Source of the DNA: Owenia fusiformis
Lineage: Eukaryota; Annelida; Polychaeta; Sabellida; Oweniidae
Assembly: GCA_903813345.2 (NCBI GenBank)
Contig: CAIIXF020000001.1
Span: 48,933,885 to 48,997,884, forward strand
DNA: 64,000 bases
Reading direction: 5' to 3'
Shown here: positions 24,246-35,649 of the stretch, one piece after another
How positions within the stretch are numbered: the first letter of the stretch is position 1
Layout: each line of letters opens with the position of its first letter
The notes under the pieces: model-generated
What the model was told of the DNA's origin: nothing
The model's input: the letters and a program-made list of their open reading frames with translations, nothing else
The model's database searches: none
Translations under genes and position numbers: made by a program

Positions 24246-26282
24246 CTACCCCAACAAATTATCAAAAATTAGTTTTTCATGCATAATGGTATCCATTTTC
24301 AATTCAGTGGCCCTGTTTTAAATTTCTTCTGAGCATTAGCATATAAAATTTATCTTCAGCATTAACTTCAAACTTAATAGAACTGCCTCAACAAAACATC
24401 TACAAGATCCAGGTTTCAAAACGTAAATGTCACATTAAATAAATATAATACTGCATTGAATTTTACTTATAAAAAGAGATAACAAAAAGCCTCTAGCGAA
24501 ATAACACACACAGATATAAAATTACTCTTATTAAATCCAAGTGAATGGTTCAGAGGGACCTATTCAAAATCGACAAACGGAACTTTAACTTAACCTAATT
24601 CACAACACAACTTACTTTTAGAAATGTGCTGAATGAGCAATTTAGAAACATCCTTGGCTAGCATCCTGTAAAATCAGCTTGTACCTTCACATATACAACA
24701 AGTATGTCCCTATATGTACAACCCAACCTATAACAACTAACAAGATTGCTGGTATGCAGTTCTATAATCTATAAGTAGACAAAGGATACCCAATACATAG
24801 GTCTTACACCATTGATCATAAATTGAAAGTCGGATATTACTGTAATATGATCGTATAGACACATGAAAACATATAACACCCACACTCAAATAATTAGATA
24901 TAGTACATATTAATATTTAGAAAGCCATTAAACAAAAAAAACGAATTTAGAAAAAATCTAATTTAAAAGTAATATATGTCAGTCACTTTATTTCAAATTT
25001 ATAGACCAACTTTGGCAGGCTTATATTATAACCTATTATATACACACAGATTAACACATGTGTCTCAAGATTCCTGATTTATTCAGTTTAAAAATGTATT
25101 TTTGAGAAAGATGCAACTTGTGAATGTAAGGCATGTGAGGGCAACAACCTTAGGTAATCTCCATTGGATTTTTACCATTGCAATGTTTGTATTCTGGCAT
25201 TCATTGATCTCTTACATCAATGCTTGTAATACATATGCCATCCGTCTTTACAACTCAACTTAACCTATGTAACTCTTCATACTTGCTTTTATGCTACATT
25301 CATGAATTTTAAAAACAGTACTGTTGCATTCAATCATGTTATAATAATCATGACAAATGTTTTTTAGTTGCACAGCACTTGTATTTCGATACTGCAGTTG
25401 TAACATGCAGAAAAAAGTATATTGTTAACATGGGCAATTGCTTCACCAAATTGACAGAAGTACATTGATTCAAATCTTTTTCAACTAAAACTGTTGAAAT
25501 TAAGTCCCAAGGTAGTAGAATATGCCTCCTTCAAACTAAATTTGCCTCATCTATACATATTTGCCTCACCATATGTTTTATCATGGTTACACCAATGGTT
25601 AGTTACTGTAATAATCACAAGTATTCTTCTCATTTTTCAGTTTTCGAACCAATAATATGACATAGCCCGACATTCAGATATCCAGTTCTGCCCTTAATTA
25701 TGTAAAAGTACAGGAACTGCTTTTATGGAAGATAAAATTAACATACACTGTAATATGCTGTATAAACGCAGTTGATTAAATAAGTTTATCTCGATCTATG
25801 TCAGCTTATGTCGAACAATTGAATCTTTATGATAATTTTGTTAAACAAATGAAATCAAGAACTCCAGAACCTCAATACCTGATAAGATTTAGCAATATAA
25901 GACAGATAGCAGTTAAATTACATTTAACAGGGCTTAAGTTCTTACAACAGTTATTTATGAAGAAACGGAAATGTGCATTTGCATTTTCAGGAAAATTAAT
26001 GGCTTTATTAGATCTATTCTGCTATGTAACCATCTAAAGTTACATAGCTTTGTATAGAAGACTGCAAGATATAATTAAACTAAAGATAACACTGTATGAA
26101 TATAGATTATAAACTTGGGTTTAAGAGATGCTCTATAAATAAAAGGTAATTCACCGGTTGATGATGCACATTTAGTCTAAAGGCAAAGAGAAATGTCTCA
26201 ACTTAAGCAAAATCCTCATTTATTTCAAAGACAGTATGCTCAACTGTATCAAAAATGTAATTTTTATATTAACTGTAAGGCA
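24246..26282. other. Intronic DNA, no gene seen
   Basis: AT-rich and without supported coding frames or recognisable element ends, up to the left border of the 4.6-kb palindrome. Confidence 0.45.
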
Positions 26283-26806
26283 TTATAGTGCTGTCCCCAG
26301 CTCCGATTTCGGTGATCGGCTAGTAAAAAAGGTTTGAGGGTATCATTTTGTTCCAGACACTCTCTAGAGTAAATTATCCTAACTTGAGTAAAAATGTGTG
26401 GTAAGTTAATTCACTATGGGCAGTTAAAGAGGCGCCATCTATTCATTTTCAAACAGGGGGTAGGGGTATCAAATAATTTTTAACACATCTTAATAGTAAA
26501 ATGACATTGAAATACTAATAAAATCTTATCAAAAACATTATTTACAATCAGTATGAATTTTTTTGTGTGAATTAGGGTGAAAATAAGGGCATATTTTGAA
26601 TTTCACTAAAGGGGCGCCACCTATTTTCATACTTCTACCATGTGTAATAACTTATTTTAGATTCGTTAAGGTACGAAATGTACTGAAAAAATTCATTCTG
26701 AAGGACCTATATATGTTCATACCACATACTCAAAATTGGATCAATTGCTTATGTACTGGCGGAGAAAAAAATTATTGAAATTTAAAATTGTGGCATCATG
26801 CAGGAT

Positions 26807-28010
26807 AGGGGTGACCATATCTCACATGATTAACTTCCAAAATATGGAGCATATGTATCTCAAATGTACTCAAAATGGTGTATGTACTCTTGCTTTGTCA
26901 TAATATTACTTATAAGAAGTAGAAAAATGATTGTACATTTCAAAAAATATTAATTCTCATTTTGGCTTCTGACGTCCCAGGGGTGACCATATCTCACCTT
27001 AATAACTTCCAAAATATGGAGCATATGTATCTCAAATATACTCAAAATGGTGTATGTACTCTTGCTTTGTCATAATATTACTAATAAGAAGTAGAAAAAT
27101 GATTGTACATTTCAAAAAATATTAATTCTCATTTTGGCTTCTGACGTCCCAGGGGTGACCATATCTCACCTTAATAACTTCCAAAATATGGACCATATGT
27201 ATCTCAAATGTACTCAAAATGGTGTATGTACTCTTGCTTTGTCATAATATTACTAATAAGTAGAAAAATGAATGTACATTTTAAAAAATATTGATTCTCA
27301 TTTTGGCTTCTGACGTCCCAGGGGTGACCATATCTCACCTTAATAACTTCCAAAATATGGAGCATATGTATCTCAAATGTACTCAAAATGGTGTATGTAC
27401 TCTTGATTTGTCATAATATTACTAATAAGAAGTAGAAAAATGATTGTACATTTTAAAAAATATTGATTCTCATTTTGGCTTCTGACGTCCCAGGGGTGAC
27501 CATATCTCACCTTAATAACTTCCAAAATATGGAGCATATGTATCTCAAATGTACTCAAAATGGTGAATGTACTCTTGCTTTGTCATAATATTACTAATAA
27601 GAAGTAAAAAAATAATTGTACATTTAAAATAATATTGATTCTCATTTTGGCTTCTGACGTCCCAGGGGTGACCATATCTCACCTTAATAACTTCCAAAAT
27701 ATGGAGCATATGTATCTCAAATGTACTCAAAAAGGTGTATGTACTCTTGCTTTTTCATAATATTACTAATAAGAAGTAGAAAAATGATTATACATTTCAA
27801 AAATTTTAATTTTATTTTAGCTTCTTACGTTCCTGGGTAATCATATCGCACCATATAATAATAATAATAACTTCTAAGATATGTAACATATAATCCTCAT
27901 CCTGTCTTTTTCATATTACTAATGAAATGTAGAAAAATGATAGCATTTTTTTATAAATTTTAATTTTAGCCTCTGGTGTCCCAGGGGCTATCTCACCTTG
28001 ATAACTCTCA
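26807..28010 (+). repeat. 172-bp tandem array, left arm of palindrome
   Basis: Units start AGGGGTGACCATATCTCACC at 26807, 26979, 27151, 27320, 27492 and 27664, with more diverged units to about 28010. Each contains AAAATATGGAGCATATGTATC, ACTCAAAATGGTGTATGTAC, TGTCATAATATTACTAATAA and TTTTGGCTTCTGACGTCCC. Three near-identical frames of 60-61 codons on the minus strand are simply this period and are not genes. Confidence 0.95.
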
Positions 28011-29159
28011 CGATATGCAACATATGCATCTCAAATGTGTGCTCAAAATGGTATAAATATAGTCTTGTTTTGTCATATTTATTGAGAATCATAAAATCAA
28101 CAGTTCAGAATCAATGGATTTTGACTGTCTCCTCTACAGCTACATATAATTCAGGGCAAATAATATCTGCTTTCAAATATTTGCATCTGCTCCCCAAACA
28201 CCCTTTACAAGTACAATGGATGAGATTATTCCCTTGCATACCTTGGACCCAACATCTTTTGTAATCCATACAGGAATCCTTTTAGCCTGTCAATAGTGGG
28301 AGTACTTTACTCCATTCATGAAGTAATGGCAACTGCTAATGTAAGGTGTTAATATGTTATCCTGTGGCCTGCAATATATGCACCTTGGATTATACACTGA
28401 ATTAAGGGATTTTGAGTATGTAAAATACAGGAAAAGGAGCTCTTTGTAATGATAAATCTTTCTAACCACATTAACATTCTCTAGTTTGCATGTTTGTCAT
28501 ACAACATACATTGATTGTAATGAAATATTAATCTATGATTGTGATGTCCCACACTTCTAGGGTCCCAAAGAAGAGCTTAGCTTTTGGAACAATTGCATTA
28601 TTCTTGGCACGGTAGGCCATACAGTGAATACAACTGTTGAGATTGGGCAATAACAATATAGCACAACATGACAAACCATGCAAACTAGAGAATGTCAATC
28701 AGGATTAGAAGCGACTTATCGCCCTTGTAATTTAGCAGTGGGACAGTTTGGTGTATGTTTGGGCATAAATGCGCCTTTTAGGCCTAATTTTTCAGGATAT
28801 TTTCAAAATTTCGGGTCAGATTTGGGGTTAAGGGGCCAATTTTGGTAAATGAGGCTAGGCTACTCACACTACTGATAGGCTACCAGTATACAAAAGATGT
28901 TGCATCCAAGGCATGCAAAAGACTTATCGTCCATTGTTCCTGTAATATAAGGAGTGTTTGGGGAGAAGATGCAAATATTTTAAAGTAGATCTTAATGTCT
29001 CTGGACTATATGTAGCTGAAGCCTGCAGGGGAGACAGTCCAATCCATAAATTCTGAACTTCTGATTTCATGAATCTCAATAAATATGACAAAACAAGACT
29101 GTATATTTATACCATTTCGGGCACGCATTTGAGATGCATATGTTGCATATCGTGAGAGT

Positions 29160-30378
29160 TATATCAAGGTGAGACATACTGTAGTTGCCCCTGGGATGTC
29201 AGATTCGGAAGCTAAAATGAAAATTTTAATTCAAAAAAGGTGTAATAATTTTTTCTACATCTCATGAATAATGTTATGACAAAGCAAGACCATATGCCCT
29301 ATTTTTGGTATATTTGAGTTGTATATGTTACATAATTTTAGAAGTTATTGAGGGACGTCAGAAGCTAAAATTAAAATTTTTTAAATGTATAACTTCTTAT
29401 TAGTATAATATTATGACAAAGCAAGAGTACATACACCATTTTGAGTACATTTGAGATACATATGCTCCATATTTTGGAAGTTATTAAGGTGAGATATGGT
29501 CACCCCTGGGACGTCAGAAGCCAAATTGAGAATTAATATTTTTAAAAATGTGCAATCATTTTCCTACATCTTATTAGTAATATTATGACAAGACACGACT
29601 ATATACACCATTTTGAGTTCATTTGAGATACATATGTTACATATTTTGGAAGTTATTAAGGTGAGATATGGTCAGTGGTCATCCCTGGAACGTCCGAAGC
29701 TAAAATGAAAATTAATATTTTTAAAATGTACAATAATTTCTCTACATCTTATAAGTAATATTATGACAAGGCAAGACTATATACACCATTTTGAGCACAT
29801 TTAAGATACATATGCTCCATATTTTGGAAGTTATTAAGGTGAGATATGGTCACCCCTGGAACGTCAGAAGCCAAAATGAGAATTAATATTTTTTAAATTG
29901 TACAATCATTTTTCTACTTCTTATTAGTAATATTATGACAAAGCAAGAGTACATACACCATTTTGAGTATATTTGAGATACAAATGCTCCATATTTTGGA
30001 AGTTATTAAGGTGAGATATGGTCACCCCTGGAACGTCAGAAGCCAAAATGAGAATTAATATTTTTTAAAATGTACAATCATTTTTCTACTTCTTATTAGT
30101 AATATTATGACAAAGCAAGAGTACATACACCATTTTGAGCACATTTGAGATACATATGCTCCATATTTTGGAAGTTATTAAGGTGAGATATGGTCACCCC
30201 TGGGACATCAGAAGCCAAAATGAGAATTAATATTTTTTAAAATTGTACAATCATTTTTCTACTTCTTATTAGTAATATTATGACAAAGCAAGAGTACATG
30301 CACCATTTTGAGTAGATTTGAGATACATATGCTCCATATTTTGGAAGTTAATCATGTGAGATATGGTCACCCCTATCC
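29160..30378 (-). repeat. 172-bp tandem array, right arm of palindrome
   Basis: The same unit as in the left arm, in inverted orientation, with GGTGAGATATGGTCACCCCT recurring near 29488, 29838, 30010, 30182 and 30355 and more diverged units toward the centre. Divergence grows toward the loop in both arms, so the outer units are the youngest or best homogenised. Confidence 0.93.
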
Positions 30379-30898
30379 TGCATGATGCCACAATTTTAAA
30401 TTTCAAGAATTTTTTTCTCCCCAGGTACAAAAGCTATTGATCCAATTTTAAGTATGTGCTATGAAAATATATAGGTCCTTTAGAATGAATTTTTTCAGTA
30501 CATTTCATACCTTAACGAATCTAAAATAAGTTATTACACGTGGTAGAAGTATGAAAATAGGTGGTGCCCCTAGAGTGAATTTCAAAATATGCCCTTATTT
30601 TCACCCTAATCCACACAAGAAAATTCATACTGATTGTAAATAATGTTTTTGATAAGATTTTATTAGTATTTCAATGTCATTTTACTATTAAAATGTGATA
30701 AAAATTATTTTATACCCCTACCCCCTGTTTGAAAATGAATAGATGGCGCCTCTCTAACTGCCCATAGCGAATTCACTTACCACACATTTTTACTCAAGTT
30801 AGGATAATTTACTCTAGCGAGTGTCTAGAACAAAATGATACCCTCAAACCTTTTTTACTAGCCGATCACCGAAATCGGAGCTGGGGACAGCACTATTA

Positions 30899-31425
30899 AC
30901 CAAGTACTAGAGACATCTATTTAACAAACTAAAAGTAAAATAGCGGTGAAATGGCAATAAATATGTTATTTCTGATTTACATTTGTACATGGGTGAATGT
31001 TTTCCAAAAATTGCCAATGTATTTGTGACTATAATAGTCTGAATTGTTTCATAGTCTGTTTAATAAATAATAAAAGGGATTACATTTTTAAATTGGCATA
31101 TTCAATATTATTCTCTAGAAATTAATAATTCACAAAGGTGAGAAAAAACATTGAAGGGTAGCAGTGAAATATTGAAGGCTTTTTTACCTTTGGAGAAAAT
31201 TCATTCCCCTGAATTTCTTATACAATCAAATAGTGAGTGTACGTGCAGCCACATACAACAAACAAAACAAAAACAACTTTACACCAGTCCAGTATTGAAT
31301 TTTCCCTTGATTGGTACAGTACTTATATGTTAGCATCTTGTAATTGAAAGATAACAATCCATAAATATGCAACAGAAAAAGTCCTATGTGCTGAATGCAA
31401 AATTGAGACTTTACCATTGAAAATG
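30899..31425. other. Intronic DNA, no gene seen
   Basis: AT-rich. Short frames on both strands around 31151-31417 have no support. Confidence 0.4.
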
Positions 31426-31429
31426 CTAA

Positions 31430-31612
31430 TTTCTGGAACTAGGTCAGGTTCACCTTTTAAAAATTTGAAGGGGGATCCAATTTTGACAACTTTGCCCCAA
31501 AAATCACTTGAAAAGTGCTCAGAATGGTGAAAAACTGCATGATTTTGAAAGAATTTTTGCCTAGGGGGGGGGGGGGGGCTTGGCAAGCCTCCCTGGCTAT
31601 GGGCCTGCTGGG
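31430..31612 (-). repeat. Dispersed 'CCCGTAGCCAGG' repeat, copy 3
   Basis: Inverted relative to the 34.5 kb copy: AGTGCTCAGAATGGTGAAAAACTGCATGATTTTGAAAGAATTTTTG, then a run of about 15 G, then GCCTCCCTGGCTATGGGCCTG. The G run sits where other copies have a C- or G-rich spacer. Confidence 0.65.
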
Positions 31613-31918
31613 TTCAATGTCCTTAAAACTGTGTTAACAATATTATTTTAGTGCATCTAATTTATAAATTATTATAATCTATCATACTTAAACGTAATAA
31701 CTTAAATAAACATGAACATCTTTTAAAACTGTATTAACAATATTACATACATGTATAAGTTAGCGCATCTAATGTGTATATTATTGTCATCATACTTAAA
31801 CTTAAAACATTATAATGAAATTGGTCCTTCAAAAAAGAAAACATTTGAAAAAGATAAGATATGAGACAGGGCAAGGACCTTTTGAGTAAAATACCATAGA
31901 AAAGGGCGCTAAACTTAC

Positions 31919-31970
31919 AGCAAATCTCCTTCCTGATTTGGTGATCCCTCATCAGCTGGTTCTTTCAATT
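31919..31970 (-). CDS. Exon 2 of unrecognised multi-exon gene
   Basis: A 52-bp exon with acceptor GCATGTAG (pyrimidine tract poor) and donor TTGCT|GTAAGT. It enters in phase 1, completing the codon G|AA from exon 1, and leaves in phase 2, completing CT|C with exon 3. It adds LKEPADEGSPNQEGDL, an acidic linker that echoes the KEPV end of exon 1. The joint phase fit on both sides is the main support. An ATG lies just upstream in the same frame (at 31982), so an alternative first exon here is also possible. Confidence 0.6.
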
Positions 31971-32400
31971 CTACATGCTCCATTTAAAATCTTATGTTTT
32001 TACAAATTAATGGTCATCCACTAATTTCCATACTGTTTTTTATTAAATTTAAGTCATCGATTAAAAACCGTATGTGTTCCCTAGGCTCTAAATTTTAATA
32101 CACCATGCATATATCGCTCACGTAGTAAGTCTCGCTGTTATCTCTTGTTGAGTTAATAATTAGTTCTTATCAAATATAAGTAAGGCTATGGCTTCTGTAA
32201 ATTATCTGCTACATATGTTTGTATACCATTGCTCTTATAAATCAAATAATATATCTAGTCATTTTATAAAAATTGGTATATCACTCGAGAGATTTATTCT
32301 TGAATACATGGTCTGAAGAATATGGTCTTTTATAATTAATGTTTTGAAAAAACACTGTGGAAAGATATTTGAAAACACTAATTCATAACCTACATTTCAA
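31971..32400. other. Intron between exons 1 and 2, start of distal part
   Basis: AT-rich, nothing recognised apart from a poor acceptor region for exon 2. Confidence 0.4.
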
Positions 32401-32419
32401 ATTGATAAATATATTAAAA

Positions 32420-32580
32420 CCTGTGAACAGTGAACACCTATTGAACCACAGAAATGTGTTCACTGGAGGGAGGTGTTCACTACAGAGAGGCGATTTTATA
32501 CAGAACTCAGTGGAATATGTGGTGTTTACTAGACACAAGCGTTCACTAGAGAGAGGTGTCCATTAAGACAGGTTTTATGG
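32420..32580 (+). repeat. Degenerate short-period repeat (GTTCACTAGAGAGAGGTG)
   Basis: The words GTGTTCACTGGAGGGAGGTG, TTCACTACAGAGAGGCG, GTGTTTACTAGACAC and CGTTCACTAGAGAGAGGTGTCC recur every 20-45 bp. They keep a frame open for 69 codons, but the content is repetitive and not protein-like. Confidence 0.6.
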
Positions 32581-33236
32581 TATTCAATAATTATGAGCAA
32601 CGACTTATTATATGATATGTAGTTTATGTAAGGTACATGCTGCACACTTCTAAGTTTTACCTTTATTCTCTCTTTTTGTATTACATAAACTTTCACATTT
32701 AAGAGGAAGTTCTATACTTAACTTTTTCTACTTTCCGTAATTTCTTATCACAGAGTAATGTTTCTGTAAAATCATATGTCAACAAAACTGAAGCATATGT
32801 TACTGTTTTTATGAATCATTTCTTAAGCATTCAAAATCAATTATGGTAATAGGTAAATGCTAGAGGAAATAATCGCAAATGTTCGGAGTGCCACTTAATA
32901 CTCAAGTGTCTTCCTATACAAGAACCAGATGCTACAAATATATAAAATAATTAAACACCAAAACAAGTGTTGTTTAATCAACTTATGAATGGTAAATGAA
33001 TATATGATTGATATGTGACACAATACAAAATAGAAAATAATATTTTGCATGAATGCAAAGGTCAAGGTGAACTGAATTATTGGGAAGAATGTTGAAGTAC
33101 AAATCATCATGATATTCTGTTTATAGAAGATATACCTATCATTGCCCAAATTTGAAAGAATTGATTATTTTCAATTTTGGAGTTTGTCATTCATACTGCC
33201 TAGCTACTGTTACAATATTGTGGTTGTTAATAGATG
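32581..33236. other. Intronic DNA, no gene seen
   Basis: AT-rich, no element ends. The minus-strand frame near 32895-33149 is hydrophobic by AT bias and unsupported. Confidence 0.4.
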
Positions 33237-33238
33237 TA

Positions 33239-33306
33239 CTATATTGTATTGTATTGTATTGTATTGTATTGTATTGTATTGTATTATATTATATTATATT
33301 ATATTG
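33239..33306. repeat. (TATTG)n / (TATAT)n pentanucleotide microsatellite
   Basis: About nine TATTG units followed by about four TATAT units, 33239-33306. The switch from G- to A-containing units is a single transition repeated along the tract. Confidence 0.95.
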
Positions 33307-33730
33307 ATATAAGGTACCTGTGTTTATTTGGAATCCTTTTCTCTTAAAGTGACTTTCTTACACTTCAGAGGCCAAAATTGGGGATTTCAAGAAATACTTT
33401 TCAAGAAAATAGTCTTACCTTTCTATTAGGATGGCTTCAGGTGCCAAAATTAGCTGATCCATGAATATATATCATTTTGAAAATTGGAAGCAAGAATTTT
33501 GTTTTGGAAGCCATGTTTTTTTTGACAGTCATGACAGGAAGTAGATTCTCAAAATGAAAACTGGATTAACAGCATTGATTCTGAATTTGGCTTAGAATAT
33601 TTACTCAGATATGTATTGTAATATTATTACCATGATTATTGACTACTATTTAATAATTGTGGTGTAGAGGAAAAACATTTTTCTGAAATTAAGAATGAAT
33701 ACTAAAAGATGCATCATGAATGTTGAGCTG

Positions 33731-33805
33731 AGGCTGTGGCAGAGTGGTTAGGGAATCAGTCTTGATTTTGCAGGTTCAAATCCCGGATCCCGGCCGTGGC
33801 ATATC
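33731..33805 (+). repeat. tRNA-like sequence with Pol III A and B boxes (SINE head or tRNA pseudogene)
   Basis: TGGCAGAGTGG at 33737-33747 fits the A-box and GGTTCAAATCC at 33773-33783 fits the B-box, spaced as in tRNA genes. The acceptor and T-stem do not pair (GCAGG against CCCGG has two mismatches), so a working tRNA is unlikely. A T-run follows at about 33810, a possible Pol III stop. The best reading is a tRNA-derived SINE head or a decayed tRNA. Confidence 0.55.
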
Positions 33806-34510
33806 ATGTTTTCTTTTTTTTTCTTTATTTCTGAGCCACAATATTTTCTACCTCATTTTTTATAGCACAGTGTCATATTTATTACTTTTTGGGGGTTTTA
33901 AAATATAGGTAAAATGTCTATGTGTGGCTTTAACTACCAGGTCTCTGATGGGTAATTAACCCCGTAGTCAAAAAGTCAAAGGTCACACAAATCTTGAATT
34001 TTGTTTTACCATCATTAATTTGATGTGTTTCAATTGATACTGAAAAGTCCTGCTTTATAAAGTGAATCAGAATGTACTCTCATTAAAAATCCCCAGTTTT
34101 TATTTTGCAAATGGGTGATAGGTGTGTTGGTGCATTCATATCTGGTCTTTCCATATAACCAGTATATGCTGATGTTTCAGTCAGAACATCAAAGTTCTGA
34201 CTGAAAAAAGTAGTTACTCAAACTGTGGTTAAACCAACATAACTGTGGTTTATCTAACATTACAATAGATTTCAGGCTGGTTAAATCACAGTCAATGACA
34301 AATAGCCTATGGTTTAAGATGAGATAGATAATTTCAAATAATATTGCAGTAAAACTTTTCGTATAACATTAAGATATTATCTAACTTTTCAAAGTATGAA
34401 ACACAAATTAACAAAGAGAGTGAGAAACTTGATGAAAGACTATTAAGAAAGGACCATGTGTTTCATCTTGGTATTTGAATACTAAAACTAAATTTTATCA
34501 TATTTATATT
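33806..34510. other. Intronic DNA, no gene seen
   Basis: Possible SINE body at the start, then AT-rich sequence with a short inverted pair (TCAGTCAGAACATC / GTTCTGACTGAA near 34180-34206). No gene. Confidence 0.4.
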
Positions 34511-34514
34511 ATAT

Positions 34515-34622
34515 AGACCAGGCCCTTAGCCAGGGAGATGGTCGGGGCGGGGGTTCCAAAAATTCTTTCAAAATCATGCAATTTTTCACCATTCTGAGAA
34601 CTTTCAAGTGATTTTGGAATTA
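34515..34622 (+). repeat. Dispersed 'CCCGTAGCCAGG' repeat, copy 4
   Basis: Starts CCAGGCCCTTAGCCAGGGAG, then a G-rich spacer and ATTCTTTCAAAATCATGCAATTTTTCACCATTCTGAGAACTTTCAAGTGATTTTGG. It ends about 20 bp before the TTAA element. Confidence 0.65.
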
Positions 34623-34643
34623 GAATTCTCCTTGTATCATTAA

Positions 34644-35132
34644 AGGACAACTGAAATAGCTTTTCTCAACTTGCAGCTACAAAAATGCGGTTTTCTCTAT
34701 TGTAAGCCCACCGTAGAGTTCTTGCGATAGCCATTATAAAATAAATGTTAGATAACTGCTAACGGTCATAGATAACGAAATAAAACTAACTGATAAATCA
34801 AATTGGCCCCCACGTGATTAGTAACGTCATATACAAATTATAGCTTTGGTTTATTGGTTCCATAGTAATCACAACGTCACGGCAACCATAGGATTGTTGT
34901 GTAAACAAATAACAAAACATTTTGGCATTATGACGTCATGATCTAATGGACCAAAACGGTCCACGTGGGGGCCAATAACGTCACAACCAATTCGAATATT
35001 GCTTATTAAGCAGCTATAACGATCGTTAGAGTGAAATAGTTTTCACACTACTGATTAGAAAACATATCCAAATACATCTATCAAAAAATTATATTGATTC
35101 CTTTAGGTTAAAAATACCATTTCATATCTGCT
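34644..35132 (+). mobile_element. TTAA-flanked MITE, family T, copy 1
   Basis: TTAA stands on both sides (34640-34643, 35133-35136). The ends AGGACAACTGAAATAG and the complement of the right end, AGCAGATATGAAATGG, are imperfect terminal inverted repeats. The inside carries CCACGTG boxes, TGACGTCAT and GGACCAAAACGGTCCACGTGG. A TTAA target with AG-ended tips is seen in Kolobok and piggyBac groups, and the choice between them is open. The copy at 42239-42639 is inverted and lacks about 90 bp of the interior. Confidence 0.88.
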
Positions 35133-35136
35133 TTAA

Positions 35137-35649
35137 AATACAGAAGATAAATTTTCACAATGCTACTGATGAGCACTAGTAATCAAGCTAAAGCAAGTTG
35201 AGTGAAGCAATACTTAACGTCAATTTAATAGTATAGATGTTTGCTTTATTATACTTTAATTCCAAAACAGCTAGCTACAGGCACCAGCAATTTGAATAAT
35301 ACATTTCATTCTCCAAAACAATTAACTACATGTAAGTGCGTTTGCCTAAGCTGTGACAAAAGAATATAAGCAACCATGGCATATATGGAGAATGATCATA
35401 TATCATGCCCACTTACATGTTGTACTTGACATATATCTTATCTAGTTTACACAGCCTCATTTTCTGAAACACATAATATATTAACAATATAATTCAGAAT
35501 ATTAAAAGATGTCTCTGTGTCTCACGGAATCCTTATAAACCTTTATTCATTTACTGTATTCATAAAATTTCATATCCATCAACAGTACACGTATGGCCAT
35601 ACCTAGTCAAGCAATTTTGGAAGGGTGGGTCATTGGCTTTTGTCTAATG
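35137..35649. other. Intronic DNA, no gene seen
   Basis: AT-rich. No supported gene or repeat noticed. Confidence 0.4.

Larger units (their letters stand above)
26286..30895. mobile_element. 4.6-kb palindromic (foldback) element
   Basis: The left end is TAGTGCTGTCCCCAGCTCCG and the right end its inverse, CGGAGCTGGGGACAGCACTA. TTA stands directly outside both ends (26283-26285, 30896-30898). The first about 500 bp of each arm pair almost perfectly (e.g. AGGCGCCATCTATTCATTTT). The arms then each carry a 172-bp tandem array, and pairing continues through ACTGTCTCC...GCATCTGCTCCCCAAACACC to TTCTCTAGTTTGCATG-TTTGTCAT and its inverse near 28666. The loop is only about 150 bp (28510-28660). No transposase frame is present, so it is non-autonomous and its superfamily is unknown. 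It lies wholly inside the 14.7-kb intron between exons 2 and 3. Confidence 0.9.

Noticed and set aside
27204-27730. Three almost identical 60-61 codon minus-strand frames
   Set aside because: They recur with the 172-bp tandem period of the palindrome arm and have no start context or conservation apart from it.
26286-30895. CACTA-type transposon because of CACTA/TAGTG and a 3-bp duplication
   Set aside because: CACTA elements start with CACTA and end with TAGTG. Here the order is reversed (starts TAGTG, ends CACTA), so the match is in the wrong direction.
33731-33805. A functional tRNA gene
   Set aside because: The acceptor and T-stem do not pair, and no convincing anticodon arm could be drawn.
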